Below are positions 11,258 to 22,014 of a stretch of DNA of 64,000 nucleotides, in pieces. Below the pieces are notes generated by a model. It was not told the DNA's origin. It worked only from the letters and a program-made list of their open reading frames with translations, and did not search any database. The stretch's first letter is position 1, and every line of letters starts with the position of its first letter. The stretch comes from Datisca glomerata (Eukaryota > Streptophyta > Magnoliopsida > Cucurbitales > Datiscaceae), in assembly GCA_003255025.1 (NCBI GenBank), contig QANY01002235.1, positions 124,001 to 188,000 on the forward strand, written 5' to 3'. The position numbers and the translations under genes were made by a program.

Positions 11258-11458
11258 TGTTAAAATAAATGGTTAGTTAGGTTAAGTCAGTTAGCTTGTT
11301 TAGGGTATTTTAGTCTTTTCATTTATTGTATCATTTTCTCCTTGTATTTAGCTCTCGGGCATACCGTGTTTAAGGGTTAATAGAAACTCTTATTGTTATT
11401 CATTCTTCCTTCTTCTTCCCTGTTTCTTGTTTTCATCTCCTTCTTTCATTTTCTTTCT
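11258..11458 (+). repeat. 5' LTR of the inner copia
   Basis: About 201 bp, matching 15901-16104 over its length with scattered substitutions (for example ACCGTG/ATTGTG near the middle) and a few small indels in the CT-rich end. No clear primer-binding site follows it (GACTAACGTCTC), so that site has decayed or uses another primer. Confidence 0.82.
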
Positions 11459-11474
11459 GACTAACGTCTCTTTT

Positions 11475-12535
11475 CATGTCTGAAACCGAAGGAATCTCTT
11501 CCACTTAAAATCAACTTGTTATCGAAAAGTAACCTGAAATTCAAATCAATTCTTCCCCTTCTTCTTATCAAGGTGTAACCCATTCTGCCCTTGCTATGAC
11601 GTTGAATCCTCCTCACACTCTCCAATTTTCCTCCTTTCCAACATCTGTAATTTGATATCGATCTGTCTTGATTCCAGTAATTTTGTTCTCTAAAACTTCT
11701 AGATTTCAACCATCCTAAAGACCTATGCAGTCTTTGGTTTTGTTGATGGAACCATCAAGTGCCCTTCAAGGTTGATCAAGATTGATGATGAAACCGAAGC
11801 TCTAGACCCTAAGCACGAAAAATGGGTCGCCCAAGATCAAGCATCGATCACATTGGTCAATGCAACCCTTTCATTGATGGCTCAATCATACGTTGTAGGA
11901 TGCAAAACGTCGAAAGAAGTTTAGGAATCGGTCAAAAAAAGGTTCTCTTCTATCTCCAGAACTAATATTCTCCAACTAAAATCCAACCCACAATCTGTGT
12001 CAAGGAAACCTACTAAGTACAATACCATTCGCACATTGATCCTTACTAGGGAAGAACCCTATCTCTCAAAGAATTACATGTCTTGCTCAAATCGGAGTAA
12101 CATTTTCTTACAACTCAGCATAAACAACATGAACCCAATACCCAACCCACTACTTATCTTGCTACTCAACCAAATTAGGGTTCAAATAGAGATCGTGGCT
12201 CTCGGTATTCAAGAGTTAACATAGGAAATTGGGGGTGTTTTCCCTCTATTAGAGGCGGGCGACATCCAAATTGGGTATCTTCACCTAAGCTTTCAATTCT
12301 TGGAACTCCGCCGCAACAATCCACTCAATCCTTCAAGCCTTCACCGAACAACAACTTTGACAATAGCTTTCAACCTTATAGAGGACGAGTTCAATGCCAA
12401 ATCTATTGCAAATTGGGCCACACGACACTCGACTGCTACCACCACATGAAATTTACATATCAGGGTCGAAGCCCCTCCTTCAATCTCTCGACAACGACTG
12501 TCATGAACACTGCTTTTACCTCTGCTAATAATTAG
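11475..12535 (+). pseudogene. inner copia gag remnant with altered zinc knuckle
   Basis: A gag of the UBN2 type is readable across frame changes: AVFGFVDGTIKCPSRL near 11730-11775, ASITLVNATLSLMAQS near 11840-11890, and ISRTNILQLKS near 11955-11990. The zinc knuckle near 12389-12430 reads CQIYCKLGHTTLDC: first Cys, His and last Cys remain, but the second Cys is displaced by one residue (Tyr at the usual place). Several in-frame stops occur. Confidence 0.72.
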
Positions 12536-13718
12536 GTATGGATTAATGATACAGGGTGTAACACACACCTTACCCATGACTTACAGAACATCTTCACACT
12601 AACTGAATATACTGGTGAAGAGAGAATTTCTATCGAAAATGGTCAATCTTTGCCTATCTCTCATACAGGTTTTGCCACTCCCACAACTCCTTATAATTCC
12701 TTTGTTTTATCTCAAGTTTCCTGTGTTTCTAGTCTTGCATCTAATCTTTTATTTGTATATCAATTCTGCCTAGAACATAAATGTATGTTTATTTTTTATG
12801 CGTCATTTTTCTTTATACAAGACAAGGAAACATGTGGTATTCTTCTTAAAGGACCAAGTATCAATGGCTTTTATCCCATTCCAAATACTTTACCTAAATA
12901 AAGAACTGCCTTTTTTGGCACCAAAACTATAAATTTTTTATGGCACTATAAGCTAGGCCACTCTAATTTTGTTGTACTCTGGAAGACCCCTAAATCTACT
13001 AATATTCCTTGCACTATTTTTTTATTGTTTCTTGTGTTTGTATTAGCTGTCTTACAAATAAAATGACTAGCATTCCCTATCCTATATATATTTCTCATAC
13101 TTCTACCCCTTTGTATTTAATTCACATTGATGTGTGGGGTCCCTCACCCACAACGTCAATTCTTAGGAATAGATGTTACGTTATATTCATATATGACCTT
13201 ACTCGATTTACATGGTTTTATACTCTCACACATAAATCTGAAGTTTTTCTGGTTTTCAAGAAGTTTAAATCTATGGTATAAAACATATTTTCTACCAAGA
13301 TAAAGATTTTCAGATCTGATGGGGGTGGAGAATACATAAGCCACCACTTTCAGTCCTTTTTAAGTGAATGTGGTATCATTCACCAAAAATCTTGCCCTAT
13401 ATACCTCAACAAAATGGGGTTGTTGAGCGTAAGCATCGACATCTTGTAGAAAAATGTTTAACCATGCTTCATCACACTTTTCTTCCTCCTGAATTCTGAA
13501 TGTTTGCTTTCTCTACTACCATTTTTCTAATAAATAGACTGCCTAGTGTTAATACTCATAATATGTCTCCTTATGGACTTCTATTGGGTGAATCTCCTAC
13601 TTATAATGATATGCGTGTGTTCGGGTGTGCTTGTTTCCCTAACTTGAGACCTTATATGAAGAATAAGTTCTCACCCAAATCTGTTGAATGTGTTCTTATT
13701 GGGTATGTTGCTGATTAA
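12536..13718 (+). pseudogene. inner copia protease and integrase remnant
   Basis: The protease active site reads VWINDTGCNTHLTHDLQN near 12538-12590; D-T-G is intact. The GAG-pre-integrase His motif is visible as WHYKLGHSN near 12940-12970. The integrase core has Asp in HIDVWGPSP (near 13128) and Asp in RSDGGGEY (near 13318). After a frame change comes QQNGVVERKHRH (13410-13440) carrying the catalytic Glu, then FGCACFPNLRPY. At least three frame changes and several stops interrupt it. Confidence 0.8.
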
Positions 13719-14323
13719 AAGGGTTTTATATGTTATGACTTTATTATCAAGAAATATTACATTTCTAGAAATGTCCTTTTTGATGAACAATCATTTCCGT
13801 ATTCTACAAAAAGGAATATTGAAGGTGTTTTTTCTCATAATTCTACTAATTCTTCATCACAAGGTACAATTCTCTCTTACATTTATTTCTTTATACTTCT
13901 TTTGCTGCTACTGCACCTTTAACTACTCAAAATTTGAGCTGTAATCTTGTTTTGCCTAATACTACTTATGTTCTGCCTAACACTACATCTGATTCTGCTG
14001 TGCACGTTATTTTTTATCATGCCACAGGTACTGATTTGCATACTATCCCTTCTATCTCGAGCACCTTTATCCCTGATTTGAATTTTAATTTTGCACATCA
14101 CACACCTAATTCAGCTTCTCTTAATTCTCGCCTGTTAAATACTTCATCTTATTTGCACACTACTGATACCAATATCGATCTTCATGTTGTTTCTAATTCT
14201 GTTATGCACATTAATTTGGAGAAATCTGTTCCTCAAACTAAATCTGTTATGCATACTAGTTCCGATTCTGTTTAATCTGAAAATAATACTTTACAACCTG
14301 ATAGAACCATCAATAGTCATCAC

Positions 14324-15763
14324 ATGCAGACTAGATTGAAATTTGGAATTTCAAAGAAAAATTGTCTAATTGCCATTGTTTTAGATACTGATATTGAGTC
14401 TAGTAGTTTTAACATTGCATACAAAAGTCTAGCTTGCAAAAATACCATGATTGATGAGTATACTGCCCTTATTTCTCAAAACACGTGGACCTTGATGTTC
14501 TTGCCTCCTAATAAGAATCTAGTGGAGTGTAAATGGGTATACAAACTAAAATATAACCCCAATGGTACTGTAGCTTGGCATAAAACCCGATTAGTTGCTA
14601 AGGGATATCATCAAAGGGAAGAGCTCTAGGCTTTGTAGATAAAGATGCCTTTTTTATATTACTTTTTTGGATGTCTCCTTTGGTTGGACTCTTAGGTAAT
14701 TGGATGTCAAAGATGCCTTTTTACATGGAAATATTTCTAAGGAGGTTTATATGTCTCAACCTTTAGGTTTTGTAGATAAAGATCCTCCTAATTATGTTTG
14801 CAAGCTTAACAAATCTTTATATGGTTTAAAACAAGCCTCTAGAGCTTGGTTTGAAAAGTTTACTTCTCATCTTTTATGTATTTGCTTTGTTGGATCCTAG
14901 GTAGATAGTTCTTTGTTTGTTCATGTTACTTCCTCCTCTTTGACTTATATTTTACTTTACGTGGATGACATCATAATTAGTGGGACAAATTCTGCCTACA
15001 TAAACAAAATTGTTCAAAATTTGTAAAATTCCTTTAATATGTTCGATCTTGATGACTTAAAATACTTTATTGGTTTAGAGATTAGTCGAACTAGTCATGG
15101 GATATTTATGAACCAATAGAAATATGCTAAGGACTTGCTTTCAAAAGCGAGATGATCAATGATAATCCATGTCAATCTTTATGTGCATGTAAATCTCTTC
15201 TTTATAACCATATGGGTTCTCCTCTCTCTGATATAATCTTATACCGAAGCATGGTAAGATCACTACAGTATCTCACATTTACCAGACTTGATATTATCTT
15301 TGCACTAAATAGATTATGTCAATTTATGCATTCTCTTACCACTGCACATTTTTCTGCTGTTAAAAGGATACTTAGATATGTTAGTGGTACTATTGATCAT
15401 GGTCTTATGTTTAAACAAGGTCCTCTTAACTTGCAGGCCTTTAGTGACTCTGATTGGGCTGGGGATCCTTCTAATAGGAGATCCACTTCCGACTTCATCA
15501 TTCTTCTTGGCCCAAACGTGATCTTCTGGAGTTCAGAGAAGCAGAACACGATTTCTAGATCTTTGACAGAAGCAGAATATAAAACCTTAGCTAATACTGC
15601 AGCAGAACTCAGTTGGATATGTCAAATTTTGCAGGACTTACATGTTTTCCAGGCCACTGCTCCTACACTCTACTGTGATAATACCTCGGTTATTTCTATT
15701 ACTTCCAACCTCGTTCTCCAAAGTATATCGAGATTGACTATCATTTTGTCCGGGAAAGGGTGA
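14324..15763 (+). pseudogene. inner copia reverse transcriptase and RNase H remnant
   Basis: RT starts near WTLMFLPPNKNLVECKWVYK (14490-14550) and RLVAKGYHQ. The next segment is rearranged: 14627-14649 is a near copy of 14764-14786 (TAGGNTTTGTAGATAAAGAT), and the ETFSPV-type block between them is missing. [22 protein letters not shown] and the catalytic YVDD (14958-14969) follow. RNase H is open from 15152 to 15763 with FSDSDWAGD, RSLTEAEYKTLA and LYCDN. Stops lie at 14627, 14899 and 15025. Confidence 0.85.
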
Positions 15764-15900
15764 TGAAGAAGGACACTGTTGTAAACATATATCATCTCAA
15801 TTTCAACTAGCTGACTTGTTTACTAAACCATCATTTACAACCCAATTTTTCTTTTTAAGAGACAAACTTATCACTAAACCCATGATAAATTTGAGAGGGA

Positions 15901-16104
15901 TGTTAAACTAAATGGTTAGTTAGGTTAAGTCAGTTAGCTTGTTTAGGGTATTTTATTCTTTTCAGTTATTACTTCCTTTTCTCCTTGCATTTAGCTCTCG
16001 GGCATATTGTGTTTAAGGGTTGATGGAAACTCTTCTTGTTATTCATTCTTCCTTCTTCTTCTTCCATGCTTCATGTTTTCATCTCCTTCTTTCCTTTTCT
16101 TTCT
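15901..16104 (+). repeat. 3' LTR of the inner copia
   Basis: Begins TGTTAAACTAAATGGTTAG directly after the purine tract and shares its whole length with the left LTR. It ends in the CT-rich run TTTTCTTTCT; the following AATTCAATTC is outer-element leader. Confidence 0.83.
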
Positions 16105-16128
16105 CTAATTCAATTCTTCTACAAATTA

Positions 16129-17080
16129 TGGCTTCTAATTCTACTAATATCAATGATAATTCCACTCATGCAAGTAAAACTTCTATATCAACTAGTGACT
16201 TTGTTACTACTCAACAACTTTCTTTTTCACTACCTAGTAGTTTAATTCTTGGATTAATCAAACTTGATTATAGTAACTATATTTCTTGAGATCATAGGTT
16301 TTACTTGCAACACAAGAGTATAAATTCAAAACCTTTATTTTTGGCACAAATCTATATTTAGAACAATACATAGTTAGTAATGTTACAACTAGTACAAATT
16401 CTGTTGCAATTCGAGCACCTATGACTGTCCAAATTGTTGAAGTGCTAAATCTACATTATCTGGTCTAGAGAAGAAGTGATCAATTCTTGATGAGCTCGCT
16501 ACTATTTTCAATTTCAAAGTCCATGTTTGGGTACATTGTAAGATGTAGAAGCTCGCACAAGACTTGGCAGATTTTACAAGGTATTTTTGTAACTCAATCT
16601 AAGTAAAAATCTTGCAGCTAAGGTTTCAACTTCAATAAGAAAGAAGCAATGAATATCATTGATTATACTTAAAATGAAGTCTATTGTTAATAATCATGCT
16701 GCATCTAGTAAGTCTATGAATGATGAGGATTTGTTGTTTTACATATTGGGAGGATTGTCTAATGAGTACGATTTTGTTGTTGTAAACTTGACATCCAGGC
16801 ATAATGTTATGACTTTACAAGATGCTCAATTTATGCTTAAAAATCAAGAATTAATAATTGAGCAAAACTAATGTTGATACCTCTGAATTTGCAAATCTTT
16901 CTATCAAAACTACCTTTTTTCATGTAAATAGAGGATGACGAAGGTATAATAACATCCGTAGGGAAAGTTATAATCCAGGTAGAGGAAGAAATAGTCATGG
17001 AAGTGGAGGTACAAGGCTTGTGTGCCAAATCTGCAAATGTGGTGGTCACTATGCCTCCACATACTACAATCGTTTAATAT
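16129..17080 (+). pseudogene. outer copia gag remnant
   Basis: The likely original start is ATG 16129 (MASNSTNINDNS). A longer frame from 16020 merely reads through the inner LTR. KLDYSNYIS near 16260-16287 is the usual gag entry block. An open stretch at 16659-16871 carries the gag C-terminal region (LLFYILGGLSNEYD, LMLKNQELIIE-like). The zinc knuckle near 17022-17065 reads CQICKCGGHYASTYY, with Tyr in place of the last Cys. Stops and frameshifts occur throughout. Confidence 0.75.
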
Positions 17081-17159
17081 AAATTTTCATCAATAAAAGT
17101 TCTCATCGCAGTCTCACAATGGTTCTCAATCTTTTAATCATGGAGGAAACAGTAATCCT

Positions 17160-18480
17160 AGAGCTTCTGCATATATTGTTTTACCTGAAGTTGTTGATGA
17201 TGAATCATTATTCATGGATAGTGGAGCAACTTATCATGTAACCTCTAATCTTATAGTAAGAAATGGTGAGTCTTCAAGTATTTCTCATATTGGTAAGTTT
17301 GTTATTGAAAAGTATCTTTAAATCTAAATCAAGTCTTGTGTGTACCCACTATTACCAATAATTTTTTAGTAGTTGTAAACTTACTCGAGATAATGATATT
17401 ATAATAGATTTTGGTCTCTCATTTTGTTTCAAAAAGGTCAAGAACTTGGCGAAGGTTCTTCTGCAGAGCACATTTAAATATAGGATGTACTACTTCTTGC
17501 CACCTAAGGTTAATACAACTATGAAGTTCTTTGAATCATCTGTGTTCTTGTTAAGTTGCTACTAATGTTCATGCAGCAAATAACTACAAGTCTAAGTCAA
17601 CAAGTTTTAAGTCTAAGTCATTATTTCACTAGCTCATTGTTTCCTAAGTTTATTGTTAATAATATTGCAAAATTACCTCCTTCAATTTCAAAGGAAAACT
17701 GTAATACTTGTATTGAATCTGTTTCTAGCAATGAAAAAAACTCAATTGTTTGTTAATACTTTGCATAAGAGACATGAGCATCTCTCCGGTCTTACATTAC
17801 AGAAAGTGTGCAAGAGTTTAAATATTAGTTCCTCATTGTCACAACTAATCTTTTGTGATTCTTATCAGTGTAAAAAGTTACGTTAGAACTCTTTTCCTTT
17901 GTCAAATACTATAACATCTAAACCATTTTAGCTTATCTGCTCTAATCTATAGGAACCCTCACCATTCGTGTCTCCTCAAAGTTATAGATACTATATAAGC
18001 TTTATAGATTATGATTCAAGTTGTACTTGGATTTATCCATGCGATTTAAATCTGAAACAAAGCAAGTTGTTTTACATTTTATCGCTTATCTTGAAAGATA
18101 CTTTAAAACCAAAATAAAAATTTCAATCTCATTAGGGTGGAGAATTCAGACCCCTATCCTTTATTTTCAAATAAATGGTACCTTTTTCTTGCATCCTTGT
18201 TCTCACACTCACAAAAAAAATGGCAGAAAGGAAACAAAACATCGGCATATTGTAAAAAAAGACTTACTCTCTCAGTACAAGCTGATTTACCCCCTCACTC
18301 CTAACGGGAATCCTTTCACACCTCATTTTATCTCATTAATATACTTCCTACACATTTTGAAGTTCTTTTTAGAAGAAAACCAAATTTTTCTTTACTTAAA
18401 GTTTTTGGATGTTCTGGCTTCCTTTATGTTAGGCCTTATCATACTAATAAGTTTCAATTGAACAGTAAAAGTGTGTATTT
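17160..18480 (+). pseudogene. outer copia protease and integrase remnant
   Basis: The protease motif FMDSGATYHVTS lies at about 17211-17245 with D-S-G intact. The pre-integrase block HKRHEHLSG is near 17765-17792, and FCDSYQC near 17852-17872. The integrase core is heavily damaged: SYRYYISFIDYDS (near 17980-18015) and WIYPCDL can still be followed, but the downstream Asp/Glu block is not convincingly readable. An insertion of AAAAAAA-type runs and several frameshifts lie at 18100-18300. Confidence 0.68.
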
Positions 18481-19046
18481 CTTGGATATAATGATCATCA
18501 TAATTGTCATAAGTCTCTGGATACTATCACAAACATAATTTATATTGTGAGAAGTGACTTTTTTTAATAAACTTGAGTTTCCTTATCAAATCTTACTCAA
18601 GAATATAGCGAAAAATAATTCTTAGTGCCAGACTTCCTTTTCACCCGATTCATGGTCAATGTCTTATTTTATTTTCAATTCTTCGTCTACTTCACATACT
18701 ACATTACAACGTTCAAGTGGTAATAGTGCATATCCAACGTTACACTCCTCTAATGAACTTGAACAATCAATTGCCCAAACTTTTCGTCATACACCTACAG
18801 ACACCTCAACACAATCTAGTTCCATACCAATAATTATTATTACATTCACTGAATCTTTATCCTCCTTCAATGATCGAGCTGATATGGTTTATGAACCTTC
18901 ATATGCTACATACATACCTATTCATTATGCCATTAACAGACCTTGTCCTTCCTCCACTCATCCAATGAATACTAGGTCAAAATTAGCATCTTTAAACCCA
19001 AGATTTTGGTTTCAGATCCTTGTAATGTTTCTACAAAACAACCTCT

Positions 19047-20345
19047 ATGAATATTTCCTTAAAAGGCTTGAAGTGGAAGGAAGCGATGACTGAGGAATTT
19101 CAAGCCCTATTCAAAAATAAAACATGGAAAGGGTTCCAGCAACAAAATAGCCTGGATTACTTTGAAACCTTTAGCCCCATTATCAAGCCTTCAACTATAG
19201 GAATCATGCTTACTTTCACATTTTCTTTTAACTGGGGATTACTACATGTGGAATAATGCCTTTTGGAATGGGGATCTTCGAGAAGTTGTCTATATGAGTC
19301 AATCATCTGGTTTCATTAACTCTGACTTTTTTCAGCATGTGTGCAAGTTAAACATGGACTTGTATGGTTTGAAGCAGACACCAAGAGCTTGGTTTGCCAA
19401 GCTTCAAGGATTTATAGTTCAATGGGGCTTTCATAATTCCATATCAGACACTTCATTATTTTATTTCAAGTTCACTACTGATATAATCTTGTTATTGGCT
19501 TATATTGATGATAGATTTCAATAACAGAGAGTGACTCATAGCTTATCACTCAAGTAGTCACTGATCTTAACAACTAGTTTGCACTAAAAGTACTTGGCCC
19601 TCTTCATTATTTCCTTGGTTTGAAGTGTATAGAGAATAGATTTCACAGGTATATCTCTTCATTCCAGGTATGTTCAAGATTTCTTCAAAGGAAAAAGGTG
19701 ATTGATGCTAAACCATGTCCAACTCCAATGTGTTCATATGCAAACTCACAACCAGTGGGACTGTTTTTGAAGACCCTTCTTTGTATAGAAGTAATATTAG
19801 AGCTTCACAATATTTGAGCATGACTAGGTCTCATATTTCTTATGTTATCAACAAATTAAGTCATTACCTTCATTCTCTAACCTCGTGTCATTGGAAGGAT
19901 TGCCACATAGTTCTTCAAATCCCATGGGCACCTTGGACCTTAGCTTACGTTTTAAAGAAACTTCATCATTGACATTAGAAGGGTTTACTGATGTAGATTG
20001 GGCAAGTTGCTTAGATGATCATTGGTGCTCAACTAGTGTCTAGATCAACTGTTGAATCATAACACAGGGCTTTTAAATCCGTCGCAATGAAACTTCTTTA
20101 GCTTCAATCTTTTTTTCAAGAATTAAATTTCAAGCTTTCAGGTTTTCCAATGCTTTGGAGTGACAACATTGGTGCTCGTTGATAAGCATCTGACCCTGTC
20201 TTTCACTCTCCTACCCAAATATATTGAATTGGATGTACATTATATAGGGGAGAAAGTACTTTCTGTATTGTGAAGCATATCTCCACATACTTGCAAACTG
20301 CTGATGTTTTAATTAAACCTTTAACGCAACAAAGGTTTTTTACTC
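19047..20345 (+). pseudogene. outer copia reverse transcriptase and RNase H remnant
   Basis: LKGLKWKEAMTEEFQAL marks the RT start. The text jumps from NKTWK to GFQQQNSLDYFETFSP, so several dozen codons are missing near 19130. LYGLKQTPRAWFAKL and the catalytic YIDD (19501-19512) are present, followed by TAA. RNase H is readable as EGFTDVDWASC near 19975-20010, and the 3' end carries HISTYLQTADVLIKPLT (20276-20325), typical of copia termini. Stops are frequent. Confidence 0.8.
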
Positions 20346-20396
20346 CTAAGAGACAAGCTCAATATTTGATTCTCTCCTTTTTGCTTGAGGGGGGAA

Positions 20397-20541
20397 TGAT
20401 AGGAGTCATGCTCACATGTCAATTAGTGAAGTTAGTTAATTGTTATCTACTTGCAAACCACTGATGTCATTGTATTATTCATTCTCAAATTAATGATAAT
20501 CAGTTTTCTTCATCAGATTCCCCTCTCTTTTTTTCTGATCT
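20397..20541 (+). repeat. 3' LTR of the outer copia, shortened
   Basis: Starts TGATAGGAGTCATGCTCAC after the purine-rich TTGAGGGGGGAA (20385-20396). It lacks about 50 bp found in the left LTR. At the gap it holds ACTTGCAAACCACTGATGT (20449-20467), close to ACTTGCAAACTGCTGATGT in the element body (20289-20307), which suggests a template jump or patch conversion. Confidence 0.78.
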
Positions 20542-20546
20542 TACTC

Positions 20547-21794
20547 TACTTAAAAGTTTTTTGGTCAATTCGATAACCAATATTTATAACCTGTATTTAT
20601 AAAGTTCATTGGTTTTGAATTTAACATAAAAAGAAAAACAATTTCCTTGTAAGAAAAGTAAAGCTCCTTCACGGAATCATAATATACATATTATTTGATT
20701 TTCAGTTAGTGACTTTCCAAAGAAAAAAAATGCTATAAGTTATGAATTGAACAATAACCCAATGAGCATATCCTCATTTTCATTATGAAAAAAACTCATT
20801 TTGGAGGTGCAAAATACGTTGAATAGGAAAACACGTCTGTAAAATGATGTGTGTCCATATGTTATAACTAGTTAACATGTGTGATAATGACCAATTGAGT
20901 TATTTTAGAAAATACAATATTTAAAATAAAAATAGAAAACACCGGAATGAAAAAAACCAAAAGAAAATTATGAGAAAATTTGATTGCAAAACATTTAAAA
21001 TACAGTAAACGCATCATATCTTAAGGAATGTTATTATCATGCACGTGCCTTCAAAACCATCATTACACCTCATAATTTAGAGTAAGTTATGAGCTTTTAA
21101 AGTGTGACTATTTATATAAAATTTCAATTCATAAAGGTGTTAAGCATTACAATGTTACTGTAACAATTTTACTTTGCACCTCCATCATTACACCTCATAA
21201 TTTAGAGTAAGTTATGTTCTAGCCTAATCTTAATTATTCAATTGAGATGCTCCCTCTCAATCCATTTAATAGTAAACTTTATTCAAAATATATTCATTAT
21301 AAAAAGGAACTCCAAATGGTCCCCACATACTATATACACATATCTTTTCCTTTGGCTTATAGTTGGAGCTTTCCTTCTCAAAGTATCATGTACACATAAA
21401 TTTGAATGTTGAAGGGTCCCCCACCTTCCCATAGGCTTGAAGCCAAAAAGTAATTAATGCTCTTTGTATACAGAAAAACTCACATAATTTGTCTCTTAAC
21501 TGCATGAGCTGTAGTAGTCTATGGCGTGACAATATTCAATTTGCACCGCCAAAGGGACCACTTCTCACTTCTCTTTTGTTTTTTGTTTTCATTTTACCAT
21601 TATCATTTTTCCAATCCATCCGTCAACATAGGTTAAAGATAATGACAATTATCTCCTTACTGCCACACTTCCCTTCTACTTATATCTTCTTCACAAGGCT
21701 AAACAAACAGTGTTTGACATAAGCTTCATGGTGTTCTTCCTTATCGAGATTTTCTAAACGCGCTTCATTGGAGAGCGCGTGTTTGCTTGTCGTG
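20547..21794. other. intergenic DNA, probable promoter side of MIR167
   Basis: No coding signal. A 34-bp direct repeat (CATCATTACACCTCATAATT..) lies at 21058-21091 and 21183-21216. TATA-like candidates in + orientation are TATAAAAA at 21298-21305 and TATATACA at 21331-21338. One TGTCTC auxin-response-type hexamer is at 21490-21495. Which TATA, if any, drives the microRNA transcript cannot be decided by eye. Confidence 0.4.
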
Positions 21795-21890
21795 CACCGA
21801 TACCAGTTGAAGCTGCCAGCATGATCTCTAATTTTCCTCCTTTGTTGAGGAAATATCAGATCGTGTGGCAGTTTCACCTGTTGTTGGGTC
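21795..21890 (+). ncRNA. MIR167: MIR167 precursor hairpin (mature miR167 at 21808-21828)
   Basis: The 5' arm carries TGAAGCTGCCAGCATGATCT at 21808-21827, identical to the conserved plant miR167 over 20 nt; the next base is C. The 3' arm (21858-21878) reads AGATCGTGTGGCAGTTTCAC, the expected star strand. I paired 21808-21827 with 21858-21876 with one bulged G (21819) and two G-U pairs. The terminal part continues as TTTCCTC (21833-21839) pairing with GAGGAAA (21847-21853) around a 7-nt loop. Below the duplex, CAG (21804-21806) pairs with CTG (21878-21880). miR167 directs cleavage of ARF6/ARF8-type auxin response factor mRNAs in plants, with roles in flower and root development. Star complementarity, the arm (5') and strand all agree, so this looks functional. 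Transcript limits are unknown. Confidence 0.95.
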
Positions 21891-22004
21891 GCATGATCAG
21901 AAAAACCTAATTTCTCTAAAGCCCTAATAACTTGCTAGTCAACCAATTTCTAATTTTGTGTTTACATGCTCACCAGGAATTTCCTTGTTCTCAATTCTAG
22001 AGAA

Positions 22005-22014
22005 GAGGTATGTG
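22005..22014 (+). promoter_or_regulatory. possible splice donor in the MIR167 primary transcript
   Basis: AGAG|GTATGTG at 22005-22014 fits the plant 5' splice-site consensus and lies about 115 bp past the hairpin. Plant MIR primary transcripts often contain introns downstream of the stem-loop. This is inference from a single short site. Confidence 0.3.

Larger units (their letters stand above)
11258..16104 (+). mobile_element. inner Ty1/copia element nested in the outer one
   Basis: Two LTRs of about 200 bp starting TGTTAAA.TAAATGGTTAG lie at 11258-11458 and 15901-16104 and bracket a full but decayed copia body. The purine tract TTGAGAGGGA (15891-15900) abuts the right LTR. Left flank AATGG (11253-11257) and right flank CTAAT do not match as a target duplication, so the right boundary could be off by a few bases. 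The position after the outer primer site and before the outer gag ATG (16129) shows that this element is younger than its host. Confidence 0.87.
11019..20541 (+). mobile_element. outer Ty1/copia element, split by a nested copia
   Basis: The left LTR begins TGATAGGAGTCATGCTCAC at 11019 and the same words start the right LTR at 20397. A tRNA-iMet-type primer site follows the left LTR and a purine tract precedes the right one. Flanking 5-mers are TACTG (11014-11018) and TACTC (20542-20546), a 4/5 match consistent with an aged target duplication. The internal order is gag, zinc knuckle, protease, integrase, RT, RNase H, all with stops. A second copia (11258-16104) sits between the primer site and gag. 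Confidence 0.87.

Noticed and set aside
16020..16289. 89-codon frame starting in the inner copia LTR
   Set aside because: It is a read-through of the LTR into the outer gag; the real gag start is the internal ATG at 16129.
21680..21877. 65-codon open frame on - over the MIR167 hairpin
   Set aside because: It overlaps both arms of the hairpin and has no motif; the microRNA explains the conservation.
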